Origin: TMED27 sp041397865
GTDB taxonomy: Bacteria > Pseudomonadota > Alphaproteobacteria > Micavibrionales > Micavibrionaceae
Assembly: GCA_041397865.1 (NCBI GenBank)
Contig: JAWKVT010000001.1
Coordinates: 620,001-684,000 of the forward strand
DNA: 64,000 nucleotides
Direction of reading: 5' to 3'
Below the pieces are notes generated by a model. It saw only the letters and a program-made list of their open reading frames with translations, searched no databases and had not been told where the DNA came from. The position numbers and the translations under genes are program-made. Below are positions 42,301-50,870 of the stretch, piece by piece. Positions within the stretch are counted from its first letter, which is position 1; each line of letters begins with the position of its first letter.

Positions 42301-45300
42301 GAAGACCCTATAATTGCCGCCCGCAACCAGCAGGAAAACGAGCAACTCGCGCAGGCCCTGGCCATCGCCGCGGGCGTCGCCGTCCCTGTTGGTTACACCA
42401 TGGCCCGCACAGCCGCAGCAACCACGCTGGTAAACACACTGGCCAGCAATATCCCGGATAATCTTAAAACCGCAGCAAAAAACGCCGCCCGCGCCTTCGA
42501 AATTGCCGATAACGCGGTCCCCGGCTCCGACAAATTTAACCGCGCCATGAATGTCGCAAAATCCATCATGCAAAGAACCGGCCTCACGGAGCAGCAAATC
42601 AGACTCTACGGCATCGAAAACGGCAAACCCATCATCGCCGATGCAAAACTGGCAGCAGCACACGAAGCCGTTCAAGCCCTTGAAGAAGCACAAAACGCGA
42701 AACAAGGGACACCCGAACACCGCAATGCTTTAAAAAAGCTCGCAAAAATTCGCAAAGAACACGGCCTGACAAAGGCACAAATCGAGCTGTTTACAAAAGC
42801 AAAAGCAGATCCAAGCCTTGCAATCCTTACCCAACCCGCAGGCGCGCAAACCATCCCCGCAGCAAAACAGCACGCAGCACAAAGAATTTGGAACGTTTTA
42901 AGAACCGCTGATGAAGCCATTCCCGACTCTGACCAACACAAAAAAGCAATAGAAGTCGCCGATAGGCTGATGAAAAAACACGGCCTCACCGAGCAGGAAA
43001 TCAGAATACACGGCGTAAGAAACGGCGGAGCGCTTGTTCCCGACGCAAAACTCGGCGCAGCCAATGCCGCCGTTCAAGCCCTCGAAGAAGCACAAAACGC
43101 GAAACAAGGAACGCCAGAACACCGCAGCGCTTTAAAAAAGCTCGCCAACATCCGAAAAGCCGCCGGACTGACAAAAGCACAGATTGAACTTTTTGCCGCA
43201 GCAAAAGCCGACCCGAACCTCAATGTTTTAAGCCAGCCCGCACAACCGAAAACAGGAACGCCGCCGCCTCCACCTCCGCAAAAAAGCGTAGGACCCCAAA
43301 CAATTGATAACAAAATAGAAGCGCAAAAAAGAAGATTTGCCGCAGATCCGAATAGCACACAACACAGTAAAAATGTCGCCGACGCCACAGCGCACCTGGA
43401 GAAAGTTGCAAAAGAAGCAGAACAAAAAACCGCAACCAAAAACACAGCAACAGAAGAAAAAGCGAAAACCAAGACCGCCCCCGAAACAGAACAAAAAACC
43501 GCAAACAAATCAGATGGTGCAAAAAACGCCGCTAACAGAGCTGCGGGAAGGGAGGCTTCAGAAAGACTGGAATCTCTTGTTAAAGACGACAAAACAAAAG
43601 CCACGCCAAAAACGCCCGAACTCAATATAAAAGGGAACAAAGGCAGCACCATTAATGTGCAGATCATCAACGGCAATGAAAACAACCCCAGCATTACCAA
43701 CAACCCGCAAGCCGCCGATACAAACGCACAAGCGCCCAAAGCCGAAAGCGCAGCAACCGGAGCAGAAGAAGCTACCGCAAAAGGAACCACCACGGCAACC
43801 GGTGCAAAAGGCACACCGGAATTCAACACAGCGCCACCCAAGGATTTTGTCGGGCCGCCGCCGCCGCCAAATTCAAAAGCGTTCGTTGGCCCACCCGAGT
43901 CACCGAAAACTGGAGCCTCTGCGGAAACAAATACAGTCAAAACACCATTCAAAGAAAAAGCCGGAAACGCAGTAAAAAACTCTGCAAACGCAGCAAAAGA
44001 AACGGTAAAAAATATAGGCTCAAAAGTAAGCATGGAAACAACCGGAAAAGTCCTTATGGGCGCCGGTACACTCTATAGCGGCTATCACGCACTATCAAAC
44101 TTCGACGAGGACGGAAGCGGCGCAACCACCGCACGCGCCGCCGTAACCGCCGCCGACGCGACCGTTCTTATACAAGGCTTAAAAGGAACGCCCGGCCTGA
44201 TAACAAACAACCTGCTCAGGGCCGGAGGCTCCCCTCTCATTATCGCGACCTCAGCCGTGGAAGCCGGTGTCGCCCTGAAAAACAAGGACGGACAAACCGC
44301 CAGCGCCGCAGCAATTATCGGCACCGCCGCAACAACCGGCGCAGCAGGCGGCTCCCTCGTCGGCCCTGCAGGAACGATCATCGGCGCTATTGGCGGCACG
44401 CTGGTCGGAATAGGCACCGTCCTGTTCACCGATGCCGATAAAAGTCTGGGCCGCATCGCCAATGACAGCCTCTATAACGGCGGCGTATTCTACCGCGGCG
44501 TCATACAGGAAACGCGGGAAATGCTCCAAAAATCCGCCCAATTCAGAGAGGAACTGGCCGACAGCGGCACAGTTTCAGGCGGACAGCTCGACGAATATAA
44601 AGAATTCATCCGTGAAATCGAAGACGACATCATGGATTACCAGAAAGCAGAAGCCATCCTGACCCTCAACCTGTCACAATGGAACGATCCGGATAGCCAG
44701 GACGCTTTAAAAGACAAAGAGCTTCTGGAAGCCAATAAAGCCATACAAGCCGCCCTCCTGACAGAGCGCGCAGCCTTAACGCAAGCCTATAACGAACAAA
44801 GAGGCGCGCAGCTTAACGAATTGTTCAAGGTCGTAAACAACCCCGAAGACCTGACAAATATGCTGCGCAGCGATTTCAACCACGTCACACGCAACCTAAG
44901 CCCTTCCGCAAAGCTCGTTCAGGTCAAAATGCTTTGGGAAAACGCTAATGACTGGCGCAACACACTCATAGAAATCGGAGGACAAATCGGCGCCTACAAA
45001 GGCACTCCAAAAGATTTCAACCTCTCCAGCCTCGGCAACACCAAAATTCTGGAGCTTAAAAGAGAGTTACATAACACAAGAGAAAAAGTTGAAGACCGCA
45101 TCAACCACTTCCTTGTCAAAGCGAAAGACAACGAACTGAACACCAAAGGTTACGAAGAACTGAAACGCCTGAAAGAAGATTTGGAAGAAATCGTAAAATA
45201 CGAAAAAATCCTCTGGCGTGACAACGAAATAAAGCCGCCCAAAACGCCGGAAACAGAAACCCCGGAAATACCGGCCGGTGGCCCAAGAACAACAGTTTAA
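39346..45300 (+). CDS. Giant 1984-residue protein of unknown function
   Basis: No family is recognised over the full length. There is no signal peptide. Residues 1-245 are a helical domain, and about 250-270 an A/Q/P/E repeat. Residues 280-980 are a charged, mostly helical region. A hydrophobic stretch (AIAAGVAVPVGYTMARTAAA) lies near 1005-1030. Residues about 1045-1290 contain two tandem copies of a 125-residue unit; each half resembles the helical core of DUF2786 (A.KLAKIRKEHGLTKAQIELF). Proline runs (TPPPPPPQ near 1305; VGPPPPPN near 1505) flank a Lys/Ala/Thr-rich low-complexity linker. Residues about 1560-1710 hold glycine-zipper-like hydrophobic stretches (AAGGSLVGPAGTIIGAIGG) that could insert in membranes. 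The C-terminal ~250 residues are helical. GAGGG precedes the ATG and a strong terminator follows, so it is a single-gene unit. It may be a secreted effector or membrane-active protein; that is inference. Confidence 0.8.
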   Translation: MALPEEQLRRYVSEINRMHPGTFSDPASVTFDQLNEFAANTPQIFGTVTENLFKEDVRKAATWISANKESINNNINAQATLSEEEKEYLQIPTALPANVEFHTPSFIKALIATTYAYDAPPTELEPIADFVPLTAAYNDIYAALGDNAPVSQNPLEAQEQAAIFQFKTFIHSLNIGPNKIFGDLPEFDPRTDPFNPTEPGFIASFKAITEQENNQSQKIKKALDDMNELYKTTLPPAAQAAIATALGGAPANAQPAAQPAAQPEAQPEAQPEAARPTIESVFPQTMRDAVLRLEMYFADQGGARLGPHRYDQRRKPDELLDFDTRKEMHEIVRQAFDKYGKDYKNGKEAVEITGPKGKAFFTFDGQGNIYAVQTDENGNPKREKGKLVRSSKPDGHLTQGFFHLDRTDGMGRRPHIATLALIEEFLSPAPREKKENMDPAGPFISINPANFKKVQEELKKIQDEQDKLIEEFFKTNARLARLEKEFREELKKSGANKSEFDGGLKERIRKARNEDDDFDTFFASILASEVGRQDFINQNSRFSGEAFRLDLTLDVLQEMMSPAYGMEHLARLTGEFQPEDDKILASRAYKHLHVLRHGESMPVRMLYQGGTAKQKAAIEKHFTGQDGKVYEQVTKEEVQAFVLKQFKLNAIKEISGRDGFDLSNEEQDKFIEANSETLRKVSDAMEKGIFTPYGRTTDGSRKHRSDLYERDVEIAFKALNTPSINHDRVLNLITAYHKNGNIPHPDYVRNVLTEKEIAAITGLNNFSDLTFEDQDKILTARMAQDPKTLINSLSPGSDAFKAYQRLYYNYFNPELANFMFERNGEITDTPNDNTWNGVFGGPSNDVKMHLFMRYNSAKLKDIFDPKTAQIFMSVSKTALNYDLTYDEAVKKLREAGAENGTDYVAILNQRMDDLDRPSTYTYLREIRIDHAYRMRLENLERKAHQQALDKLAEDEAKAKAEAENNAKTGPVTGPQTGEQPGPGGEEDPIIAARNQQENEQLAQALAIAAGVAVPVGYTMARTAAATTLVNTLASNIPDNLKTAAKNAARAFEIADNAVPGSDKFNRAMNVAKSIMQRTGLTEQQIRLYGIENGKPIIADAKLAAAHEAVQALEEAQNAKQGTPEHRNALKKLAKIRKEHGLTKAQIELFTKAKADPSLAILTQPAGAQTIPAAKQHAAQRIWNVLRTADEAIPDSDQHKKAIEVADRLMKKHGLTEQEIRIHGVRNGGALVPDAKLGAANAAVQALEEAQNAKQGTPEHRSALKKLANIRKAAGLTKAQIELFAAAKADPNLNVLSQPAQPKTGTPPPPPPQKSVGPQTIDNKIEAQKRRFAADPNSTQHSKNVADATAHLEKVAKEAEQKTATKNTATEEKAKTKTAPETEQKTANKSDGAKNAANRAAGREASERLESLVKDDKTKATPKTPELNIKGNKGSTINVQIINGNENNPSITNNPQAADTNAQAPKAESAATGAEEATAKGTTTATGAKGTPEFNTAPPKDFVGPPPPPNSKAFVGPPESPKTGASAETNTVKTPFKEKAGNAVKNSANAAKETVKNIGSKVSMETTGKVLMGAGTLYSGYHALSNFDEDGSGATTARAAVTAADATVLIQGLKGTPGLITNNLLRAGGSPLIIATSAVEAGVALKNKDGQTASAAAIIGTAATTGAAGGSLVGPAGTIIGAIGGTLVGIGTVLFTDADKSLGRIANDSLYNGGVFYRGVIQETREMLQKSAQFREELADSGTVSGGQLDEYKEFIREIEDDIMDYQKAEAILTLNLSQWNDPDSQDALKDKELLEANKAIQAALLTERAALTQAYNEQRGAQLNELFKVVNNPEDLTNMLRSDFNHVTRNLSPSAKLVQVKMLWENANDWRNTLIEIGGQIGAYKGTPKDFNLSSLGNTKILELKRELHNTREKVEDRINHFLVKAKDNELNTKGYEELKRLKEDLEEIVKYEKILWRDNEIKPPKTPETETPEIPAGGPRTTV
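42475..43235 (+). repeat. Two tandem ~400-base repeats inside the giant gene
   Basis: Unit 1 (about 42475-42840) and unit 2 (about 42870-43235) encode matching 125-residue blocks: D-N/E-A-V/I-P.SD, GLTEQ.IR..G, then AVQALEEAQNAKQGTPEHR and GLTKAQIELF. The segment AVQALEEAQNAKQGTPEHR is identical in both. Within each unit the two halves are also related, so the region looks like ABAB. Confidence 0.85.
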
Positions 45301-45345
45301 AGGAATACCCTCTAGCCCGCTCAACGCTGGCTAGTTAAACCTCAC

Positions 45346-45382
45346 AGGATCACATCAATAGAGGGTGTGATCCTTTTTTTTT
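45346..45382 (+). terminator. Intrinsic terminator after the giant gene
   Basis: AGGATCACA and TGTGATCCT form a 9-bp stem with an 11-base loop, followed by nine or more T residues. It ends just before the stop of the convergent ychF. Confidence 0.92.
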
Positions 45383-45387
45383 GCAAG

Positions 45388-46488
45388 TTAGACATTAAAC
45401 CGGAACAATACGATGTCCCCGTCACGCACAATATACTCCTTACCCTCTTGGCGCATTTTTCCAGCATCTTTCGCGCCTTGCTCACCGCCAAGTGCAACAT
45501 AATCATCATAAGCAATCACCTCGGCTTTGATAAAACCTCTCTCAAAGTCAGTATGAATAACCCCTGCGGCCTCCGGTGCCTTCGCACCGATCCTGATGGT
45601 CCACGCCCGCGCCTCTTTCGGCCCGCATGTAAAATATGTCTGCAACCCCAGCAAGGAAAAACCGGCTTTGATAATTTTATTCAATCCCGGCTCTTCCAGC
45701 CCCATAGCTTCTAAAAACTCCCGCTTGTCCTCTTCCCCATCAAGCTGCGCGATCTCTGCCTCAATCGCAGCACAAATCACCACCGCTTCGGCTCCTTGCT
45801 CCGCTGCCAGTGCCTCAACCTTCGCAGTAAAATCATTCCCTTTCGCCGCGTCCCCTTCTGCAACATTGCAAACATACAAAACCGGCTTTGATGTCAAAAG
45901 TTGCAACATTTTAAAAGCCTTAATTTCATCCTGCGCAACATCAAGCACCCGCGCAGGCTGCCCCTCACTCAGCACAGCTTTAACACGCCCGGCAAGATCC
46001 AGCGACAATTTCGCCTCTTTATCCGCCCCGCGCGCTTTCTTCTCCAACGCAGCAATCTGCCTTTCCACACTTTCCAGATCCGCCAGCATCAGCTCCGTCT
46101 CAATCACCTCGGCATCACGGATCGGATCAACGGATCCCTCCACATGCGTTACATCTCCATCTTCAAAACACCGCAACACATGAATGATCGCATCCGTTTC
46201 ACGAATATTTGAAAGAAACTGGTTCCCCAGCCCCTCACCTTTCGATGCACCCTTAACAAGCCCGGCAATATCAACGAACTCAAGCTGTGCCGGAACCGTT
46301 TTTTCCGAACCCCCAATCGCCGCAATTTTTTCAAGCCGGAAATCTGGAACGGCCACCTTGCCAACATTCGGCTCAATCGTACAAAACGGAAAATTCTCCG
46401 CCTGCGCCGCCTGCGTCGCGGTCAAAGCGTTAAACAGCGTAGATTTTCCGACATTCGGCAACCCCACAATCCCGCAATTAAAACTCAT
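45388..46488 (-). CDS. ychF: Redox-regulated ATPase YchF (Obg-family GTPase fold)
   Basis: 366 aa. The P loop is GLPNVGKSTLFNAL and the switch region includes DIAGLVKGASKGEGLGNQFL. The C-terminal TGS-type domain contains YFTCGPKEARAWTI and ends in FNV. YchF binds ATP rather than GTP because of its NxxE motif (here NVAE at YVCNVAEGD), and associates with ribosomes. Last gene of the prs-rplY-pth-ychF group; it starts 3 bases after pth ends. Confidence 0.96.
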   Translation of the reverse strand: MSFNCGIVGLPNVGKSTLFNALTATQAAQAENFPFCTIEPNVGKVAVPDFRLEKIAAIGGSEKTVPAQLEFVDIAGLVKGASKGEGLGNQFLSNIRETDAIIHVLRCFEDGDVTHVEGSVDPIRDAEVIETELMLADLESVERQIAALEKKARGADKEAKLSLDLAGRVKAVLSEGQPARVLDVAQDEIKAFKMLQLLTSKPVLYVCNVAEGDAAKGNDFTAKVEALAAEQGAEAVVICAAIEAEIAQLDGEEDKREFLEAMGLEEPGLNKIIKAGFSLLGLQTYFTCGPKEARAWTIRIGAKAPEAAGVIHTDFERGFIKAEVIAYDDYVALGGEQGAKDAGKMRQEGKEYIVRDGDIVLFRFNV

Positions 46489-46491
46489 CGG

Positions 46492-47094
46492 CTAACCTTT
46501 CTTTTTAAATTTTTCCATATAAGAGCACACATGATTGGCTGCAATCTTCCCATAAGCCTCAACACCTTCAGAAATCACCCTTTCATAATATTCCGACAAA
46601 GCTTCTTCAAGCGCTTCAATCAAAACATCATCAGATTTCGAAAAATCACTGAGCACATAACCACTCACACGAGATTTATCCCCAGGATGACCAATCCCGA
46701 TGCGCACACGCCAGAAATCTGCACTACCCAAATGCGCCTGAATAGATTTAAGCCCGTTATGTCCCGCCGTACCTCCGCCTTTTTTAACCCGCACTTCTCC
46801 GGGTTTTAAATCAAGTTCATCATGGAAAACCACAATCTGCGCCGGTGGAACTTTATAAAACTTTGCCGCTTTAGCAACCGCTTGCCCGGATTCATTCATA
46901 TACGTCTGCGGCTTGAGAAGCACAACTTTCTCACCCGAAACACGCTCCTCGGTCATATCACTTTGAAATTTCGAACGAAACGGAGGAAAATGAACCGCCC
47001 CGTCAGCAATCGCATCAATCACCATAAACCCGATATTATGCCGGTTGCGCTCATATTCCCGCCCCGGATTCCCAAGCCCCACAAACAACCACAT
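46492..47094 (-). CDS. pth: Peptidyl-tRNA hydrolase
   Basis: Frees tRNA from peptidyl-tRNA that has dropped off ribosomes. From ATG 47094 (MWLFVGLGNPG, the normal N-terminus) it is 200 aa. The catalytic histidine and asparagine are visible: RHNIGFMV and PQTYMNESGQAV, with FHDELDL following and GGGTAGHNGLKSI. The 26 residues upstream that stay open are not family-like and are left out. Upstream is an inverted repeat element (47137-47224). Confidence 0.94.
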   Translation of the reverse strand: MWLFVGLGNPGREYERNRHNIGFMVIDAIADGAVHFPPFRSKFQSDMTEERVSGEKVVLLKPQTYMNESGQAVAKAAKFYKVPPAQIVVFHDELDLKPGEVRVKKGGGTAGHNGLKSIQAHLGSADFWRVRIGIGHPGDKSRVSGYVLSDFSKSDDVLIEALEEALSEYYERVISEGVEAYGKIAANHVCSYMEKFKKKG

Positions 47095-47136
47095 CTTCTG
47101 ATCACTTTTTTTTGAAAACAAAAACATAACGATATG

Positions 47137-47224
47137 TAACACGAAGAATAAAAGATAAAAAGAAGCCCACAAAGCTTATCATAAAAACTTCATGGGCTTC
47201 GTGAAACTTCTCAGCTTCGTGTTA
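47137..47224. repeat. Inverted repeat element between rplY and pth
   Basis: The arms TAACACGAAG (47137-47146) and CTTCGTGTTA (47215-47224) are perfect, with a second matching block GAAGCCCA (near 47162) and TGGGCTTC (near 47193). In the minus strand it reads AACACGAAG...AGAAG...CACGAAGCCC, a phased CACGAAG-like repeat similar to the arms around the GxxExxY gene and in the purE-purK gap. Confidence 0.65.
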
Positions 47225-47228
47225 ATAA

Positions 47229-47918
47229 TTACTCGGACTTCTCCTCCGCAGACGCTTCAGCACTTTCAGCCGAAGCATCACCACCTTCAGCAGCTTCGCC
47301 CGCCGCACCGTCTTCACCTTCAGCAGCTTCGCCCGCCGCAGGCTCTTCCATCTTACGCGGTGCCACAATCGTAGCAATCGTAAAATCGCGGTTCGTGATA
47401 ACCGGGCTTACGCCTTCAGGCAGGTTGGCGTCTGAAATATTCACGCTATCCCCCTGCTCTTTACCCTCAAGGTTAACCTCAAGAAGCTCAGGAATAGATG
47501 TCGCGCTACAAACAAGCTCAACAGTATGACGCACAATATTCAAAATCCCTTTCTGATCCAGACCCGGCGACTTTTCTTCGTTAATAAAGTGAACCGGCAC
47601 GTTCACAGCAATCTTTGTTTTCGCCGTAACCCGCAGAAAGTCAATATGCAAAACATTGTCCGTTACAGGATGCAACTGTACATCACGCGCCAGAACCAGA
47701 TGCTTTTCACCATCCACATCCAGATCGCAAAGCGTCGTGAACATATGGCCACGGCTGTATTCAACATTGGCATCATTCGCGCCAAGCGCGATAGTCAGAG
47801 GATCTTTCTTATCGCCGTAAATCACGGCTGGAATTTTATTATCACGACGTAATCCGCGGGCGATCCCCTTACCTGTCCCGTCTCTTTTCGCCGCTGTCAT
47901 TGCATAGTTTTTAGACAT
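47229..47918 (-). CDS. rplY: 50S ribosomal protein L25 (CTC form)
   Basis: Binds 5S rRNA. 229 aa from ATG 47918 (MSKNYAMTA), which has GAAGGAA upstream; the frame is open six codons further. The L25 domain (ARGLRRDNKIPAVIYG) is followed by the TL5/CTC C-terminal domain (HVPVHFINEEKSPGL, ISDANLPEGV). The last ~40 residues are an acidic Ala/Glu/Gly repeat (AAGEAAEGEDG, then AAGEAAEGGD), a common but variable tail. Second gene of prs-rplY-pth-ychF. Confidence 0.94.
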   Translation of the reverse strand: MSKNYAMTAAKRDGTGKGIARGLRRDNKIPAVIYGDKKDPLTIALGANDANVEYSRGHMFTTLCDLDVDGEKHLVLARDVQLHPVTDNVLHIDFLRVTAKTKIAVNVPVHFINEEKSPGLDQKGILNIVRHTVELVCSATSIPELLEVNLEGKEQGDSVNISDANLPEGVSPVITNRDFTIATIVAPRKMEEPAAGEAAEGEDGAAGEAAEGGDASAESAEASAEEKSE

Positions 47919-48025
47919 AGCGTTTTCCTTCATCAAATATGGCCCGCCTCCAGGGGGGTCTTGGGCCCGTTTACAATGAAAGGAGTTCTAGGCGCTTTCC
48001 CGCCAAATTTCAAGGAAAATATAGA

Positions 48026-48958
48026 TTATTTAAACAGCGCCGATATCGAGCGCTCTTCATTAATCCGGCGCATGGCCTCCCCCATAAGAGAAGAAATCGA
48101 AAGCTGCTCTATATTTTTCGCCGTTTTCACCGCATCCGTCGCCGCAATAGAATCCGTCAAAACCAGCTTTTTCAGCGGAGACGCCTCCACCTTTGCCACA
48201 GCCCCGCCGGAAAGCACCCCATGCACAACATAGGCATGCACTTCCTTGGCCTTATAATCCATCAAAGCCTGCGCCGCATTACACAGCGTTCCCCCGCTAT
48301 CAATGATATCATCAACCAGAATACAAACCTTGCCCTCAACCTCACCGATCAGATGCATCACTTCCGACACGCCGGCCGCCTCCCGGCGCTTATCAATAAT
48401 CGCCAGATCCGCATTCAAACGCTTGGCCAGCGCGCGCGCGCGCACAACCCCGCCAACATCCGGCGAAACAATACAAAGCTTCTCACCGTTAAATTTTTCC
48501 TGAATCTGCGGTACAAAAACCGGCGCAACAATCAGATTGTCCACCGGAATATCAAAAAACCCCTGAATTTGCCCCGCATGCAGTTCCATCGTCAAAACCC
48601 GGTCAGCCCCGGCAGCCGTAATCAAATTCGCCACCAATTTAGCCGAGATCGGCGTCCTTCCGCCCGTCTTACGGTCCTGCCGCGCATAGCCAAAATACGG
48701 GATCACAGCCGTAATCCGCCGCGCAGAGCCACGCTTCATCGCATCAATCGCAATCAAAAGCTCCATCAAATGGTCGTTCGCAGGAAAAGAGGTCGACTGA
48801 ATAAAAAAACAATCTTCACCGCGAATATTCTCCATAATCTCGACAAAGACTTCCATATCCGAAAAACGCTTCATACTCGCCTGAGTCAAAGGAACATTCA
48901 GATAGGCTGAAATCTCTTCAGAAAGAGGACGGTTGGAATTCCCGGAGATCAGCTTCAT
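48026..48958 (-). CDS. prs: Ribose-phosphate pyrophosphokinase
   Basis: Makes PRPP for nucleotide, histidine and tryptophan synthesis. 310 aa. Motifs: NSNRPLSEEISAYL at the start, FIQSTSFPANDHLMEL, the ATP/PRPP region YFGYARQDRK, and the PRPP-binding loop ILVDDIIDSGGTL. First gene of the conserved cluster; the 107-base gap to rplY contains a GC-rich hairpin (GGGCCC...GGGCC, near 47943-47970) that may be a leader structure. Confidence 0.96.
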   Translation of the reverse strand: MKLISGNSNRPLSEEISAYLNVPLTQASMKRFSDMEVFVEIMENIRGEDCFFIQSTSFPANDHLMELLIAIDAMKRGSARRITAVIPYFGYARQDRKTGGRTPISAKLVANLITAAGADRVLTMELHAGQIQGFFDIPVDNLIVAPVFVPQIQEKFNGEKLCIVSPDVGGVVRARALAKRLNADLAIIDKRREAAGVSEVMHLIGEVEGKVCILVDDIIDSGGTLCNAAQALMDYKAKEVHAYVVHGVLSGGAVAKVEASPLKKLVLTDSIAATDAVKTAKNIEQLSISSLMGEAMRRINEERSISALFK

Positions 48959-49081
48959 AAGCGGCCTAACCTTTTATTTTTATTTGACAATCTGCACATC
49001 ACAGTATGCCTGCGGGCAATATACGGAAAAAACAGATCCAAAATCAAGTGCGCTTTTGGAGAAACTGCCAGTTCTCAACGC

Positions 49082-49897
49082 CTAATTCTCATGAATCGCA
49101 ATCACCGAAATCTGCCGCCCGTAACCTCTCTCTCGCCTGTGCGTCGCCCGGCGATAACTAAAGAAATCCTCTTCGTTAAAATATGTATCCAGATCCTTGA
49201 TATACACGCTTTTAAGCCCCGCCCGCGCCAGACGAAATGCCAGATAGCCCGGCAGATCAAACATCAGATGGCCACCCTTTTGCCCCGCCTTAAAAAACCT
49301 CTCAGAAACCTCGTCTTCTTCAACAAACGCAACGGCAAACCCCTCCTCCACCTCATAAGAAGCCTGACCTATACACGGGCCGATCACGGCGCTAACGCTC
49401 TCCCGCCGCGCCCCAAGCCCTTCCATCTTGTCAAGAGTTTCCTCCAAAACGCCTTTCAGCCCGCCGCTCCAGCCTGCATGCGCCGCGCCGATAACCGGCT
49501 TACCCGCACCATTTTCACCTCTAAACAGCACCGGCCCGCAGTCGGCAGTAAGAACGCTCAAAGCCAAACCCGGCACATCGCTTACCATCGCATCCGCCTG
49601 CGGACGCTCCTCCACGCCCCACGGCTTGTCCACCACCAGACAATCCGCACTATGAGTTTGATGCAAGCTCAGAAGATTCCCCGGTGCGCAACCTGCAATC
49701 TCGCTGATGGTCTTACGGTTCTGATGAACATTTTCCAAACTATCGCCCGAACCCGGACCGCAATTCAGCGAAGCATAAATATCCTTGCTCACCCCGCCCC
49801 TGCGGCTAAAAAACCCGTGAAAAACGCCATGCCCCGCAAACCCTGCCTGTTCAAAATACAGCGGTTCAAAATCCGGCTGGGATAATATTTTTGTCAT
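49082..49897 (-). CDS. pgeF: PgeF/YfiH-type purine nucleoside phosphorylase (laccase-domain protein)
   Basis: 271 aa from ATG 49897 (MTKILSQPDF). The zinc ligands are visible: LHQTHSADC, ADCGPVLF (Cys), and GAAHAGWSGGL with its histidine. The family was described as polyphenol oxidase-like, as a peptidoglycan editing factor and as a purine nucleoside phosphorylase/adenosine deaminase, so the true role is unsettled. It overlaps the end of midA by 32 bases and is the third gene of lgt-midA-pgeF. An alternative GTG at 49927 is less likely. Confidence 0.9.
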   Translation of the reverse strand: MTKILSQPDFEPLYFEQAGFAGHGVFHGFFSRRGGVSKDIYASLNCGPGSGDSLENVHQNRKTISEIAGCAPGNLLSLHQTHSADCLVVDKPWGVEERPQADAMVSDVPGLALSVLTADCGPVLFRGENGAGKPVIGAAHAGWSGGLKGVLEETLDKMEGLGARRESVSAVIGPCIGQASYEVEEGFAVAFVEEDEVSERFFKAGQKGGHLMFDLPGYLAFRLARAGLKSVYIKDLDTYFNEEDFFSYRRATHRRERGYGRQISVIAIHEN

Positions 49898-50870
49898 GTG
49901 TAAATCCGATAACCTTGAATAACTCACCCATTTGAGCCGAATCTACCAAGCGATGCAAACCCTTTTCAAGTATAGCGGCCTGCTGTTCACCAGCTTTTTG
50001 CCGCAGCGCCTCCAGACGAAGCCCGGCCCCCATAGCTTTTAAAAACGCGCCCTGCGTTACCGGTCCGAAAACTTTGGCCTCAATGGCGCGCCCCAGCGCC
50101 TCGAAATCAACATGACTGGTCAAATCCGCGTCACCAATATGCGAAAACACATCGACATACTCATGCCCTTTCACAGCCTGAAACGTATCCCCCATGCCCG
50201 AACGAATATGCCCGTAATCAATAAACAACGCCGCCCCGCCCTGCACTTTCAGCCGCCCGCAAACATCAGCCGCAAATCTCTCCCGCTCCGCGGAGCGCTC
50301 AAAAATATCACCTCCCTCCGGAATAAAAACAAGATCGTCACCATCCAGTGCAACCACGCGCTCACAATCACCCACAAACTGCTGAAACGGCAAAGCATCA
50401 AGAAACTCATTCCCGACAACTATCATCGGTGTATCATTTGACACAGCCTCAAGGCGATCAAACCACTGAACCTCATGACCCTCCAACGCACCACACTGCA
50501 CCTCACGCAAAACCGGACTCACCTCCAGAAGGCATATCTGCGCCGCATCGTAAAACCCCGCAACGCTCCGTGTTGCCCTAAGCATATCAGCCATCAGCGT
50601 CCCGCGCCCCGGCCCGCATTCCAGCAATATAAACTGCTCCGGGCGCCCCATCTGCATCCACACATCAGCAACCCAAACGCCGATCATCTCCCCAAATAAC
50701 TGCGACACCTCCGGCGCAGTAATAAAATCACCACCACGCCCCAGCGGGTCACGATTTATATAATACCCATGCTCCGGATGCCCCAGCGCAAGGCTCATAA
50801 ACGCGCCCACACCCATCGGCCCGTTTTTGCGGATTCGCTCTTTAATGATATCTTCAAGCAGGTTCGCCAT
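49866..50870 (-). CDS. SAM-dependent methyltransferase, MidA/NDUFAF7 family
   Basis: 334 aa. The N-terminus GPMGVGAFMSLALGHPEHGYY and the SAM motif LLECGPGRGTLMADML are characteristic, followed by VGNEFLDALPFQQFV. Mitochondrial NDUFAF7 methylates an arginine of complex I subunit NDUFS2, which suggests a similar role in this bacterium's respiratory complex; this is inference. It overlaps lgt by 17 bases upstream. Confidence 0.9.
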   Translation of the reverse strand: MANLLEDIIKERIRKNGPMGVGAFMSLALGHPEHGYYINRDPLGRGGDFITAPEVSQLFGEMIGVWVADVWMQMGRPEQFILLECGPGRGTLMADMLRATRSVAGFYDAAQICLLEVSPVLREVQCGALEGHEVQWFDRLEAVSNDTPMIVVGNEFLDALPFQQFVGDCERVVALDGDDLVFIPEGGDIFERSAERERFAADVCGRLKVQGGAALFIDYGHIRSGMGDTFQAVKGHEYVDVFSHIGDADLTSHVDFEALGRAIEAKVFGPVTQGAFLKAMGAGLRLEALRQKAGEQQAAILEKGLHRLVDSAQMGELFKVIGFTHDKNIIPAGF

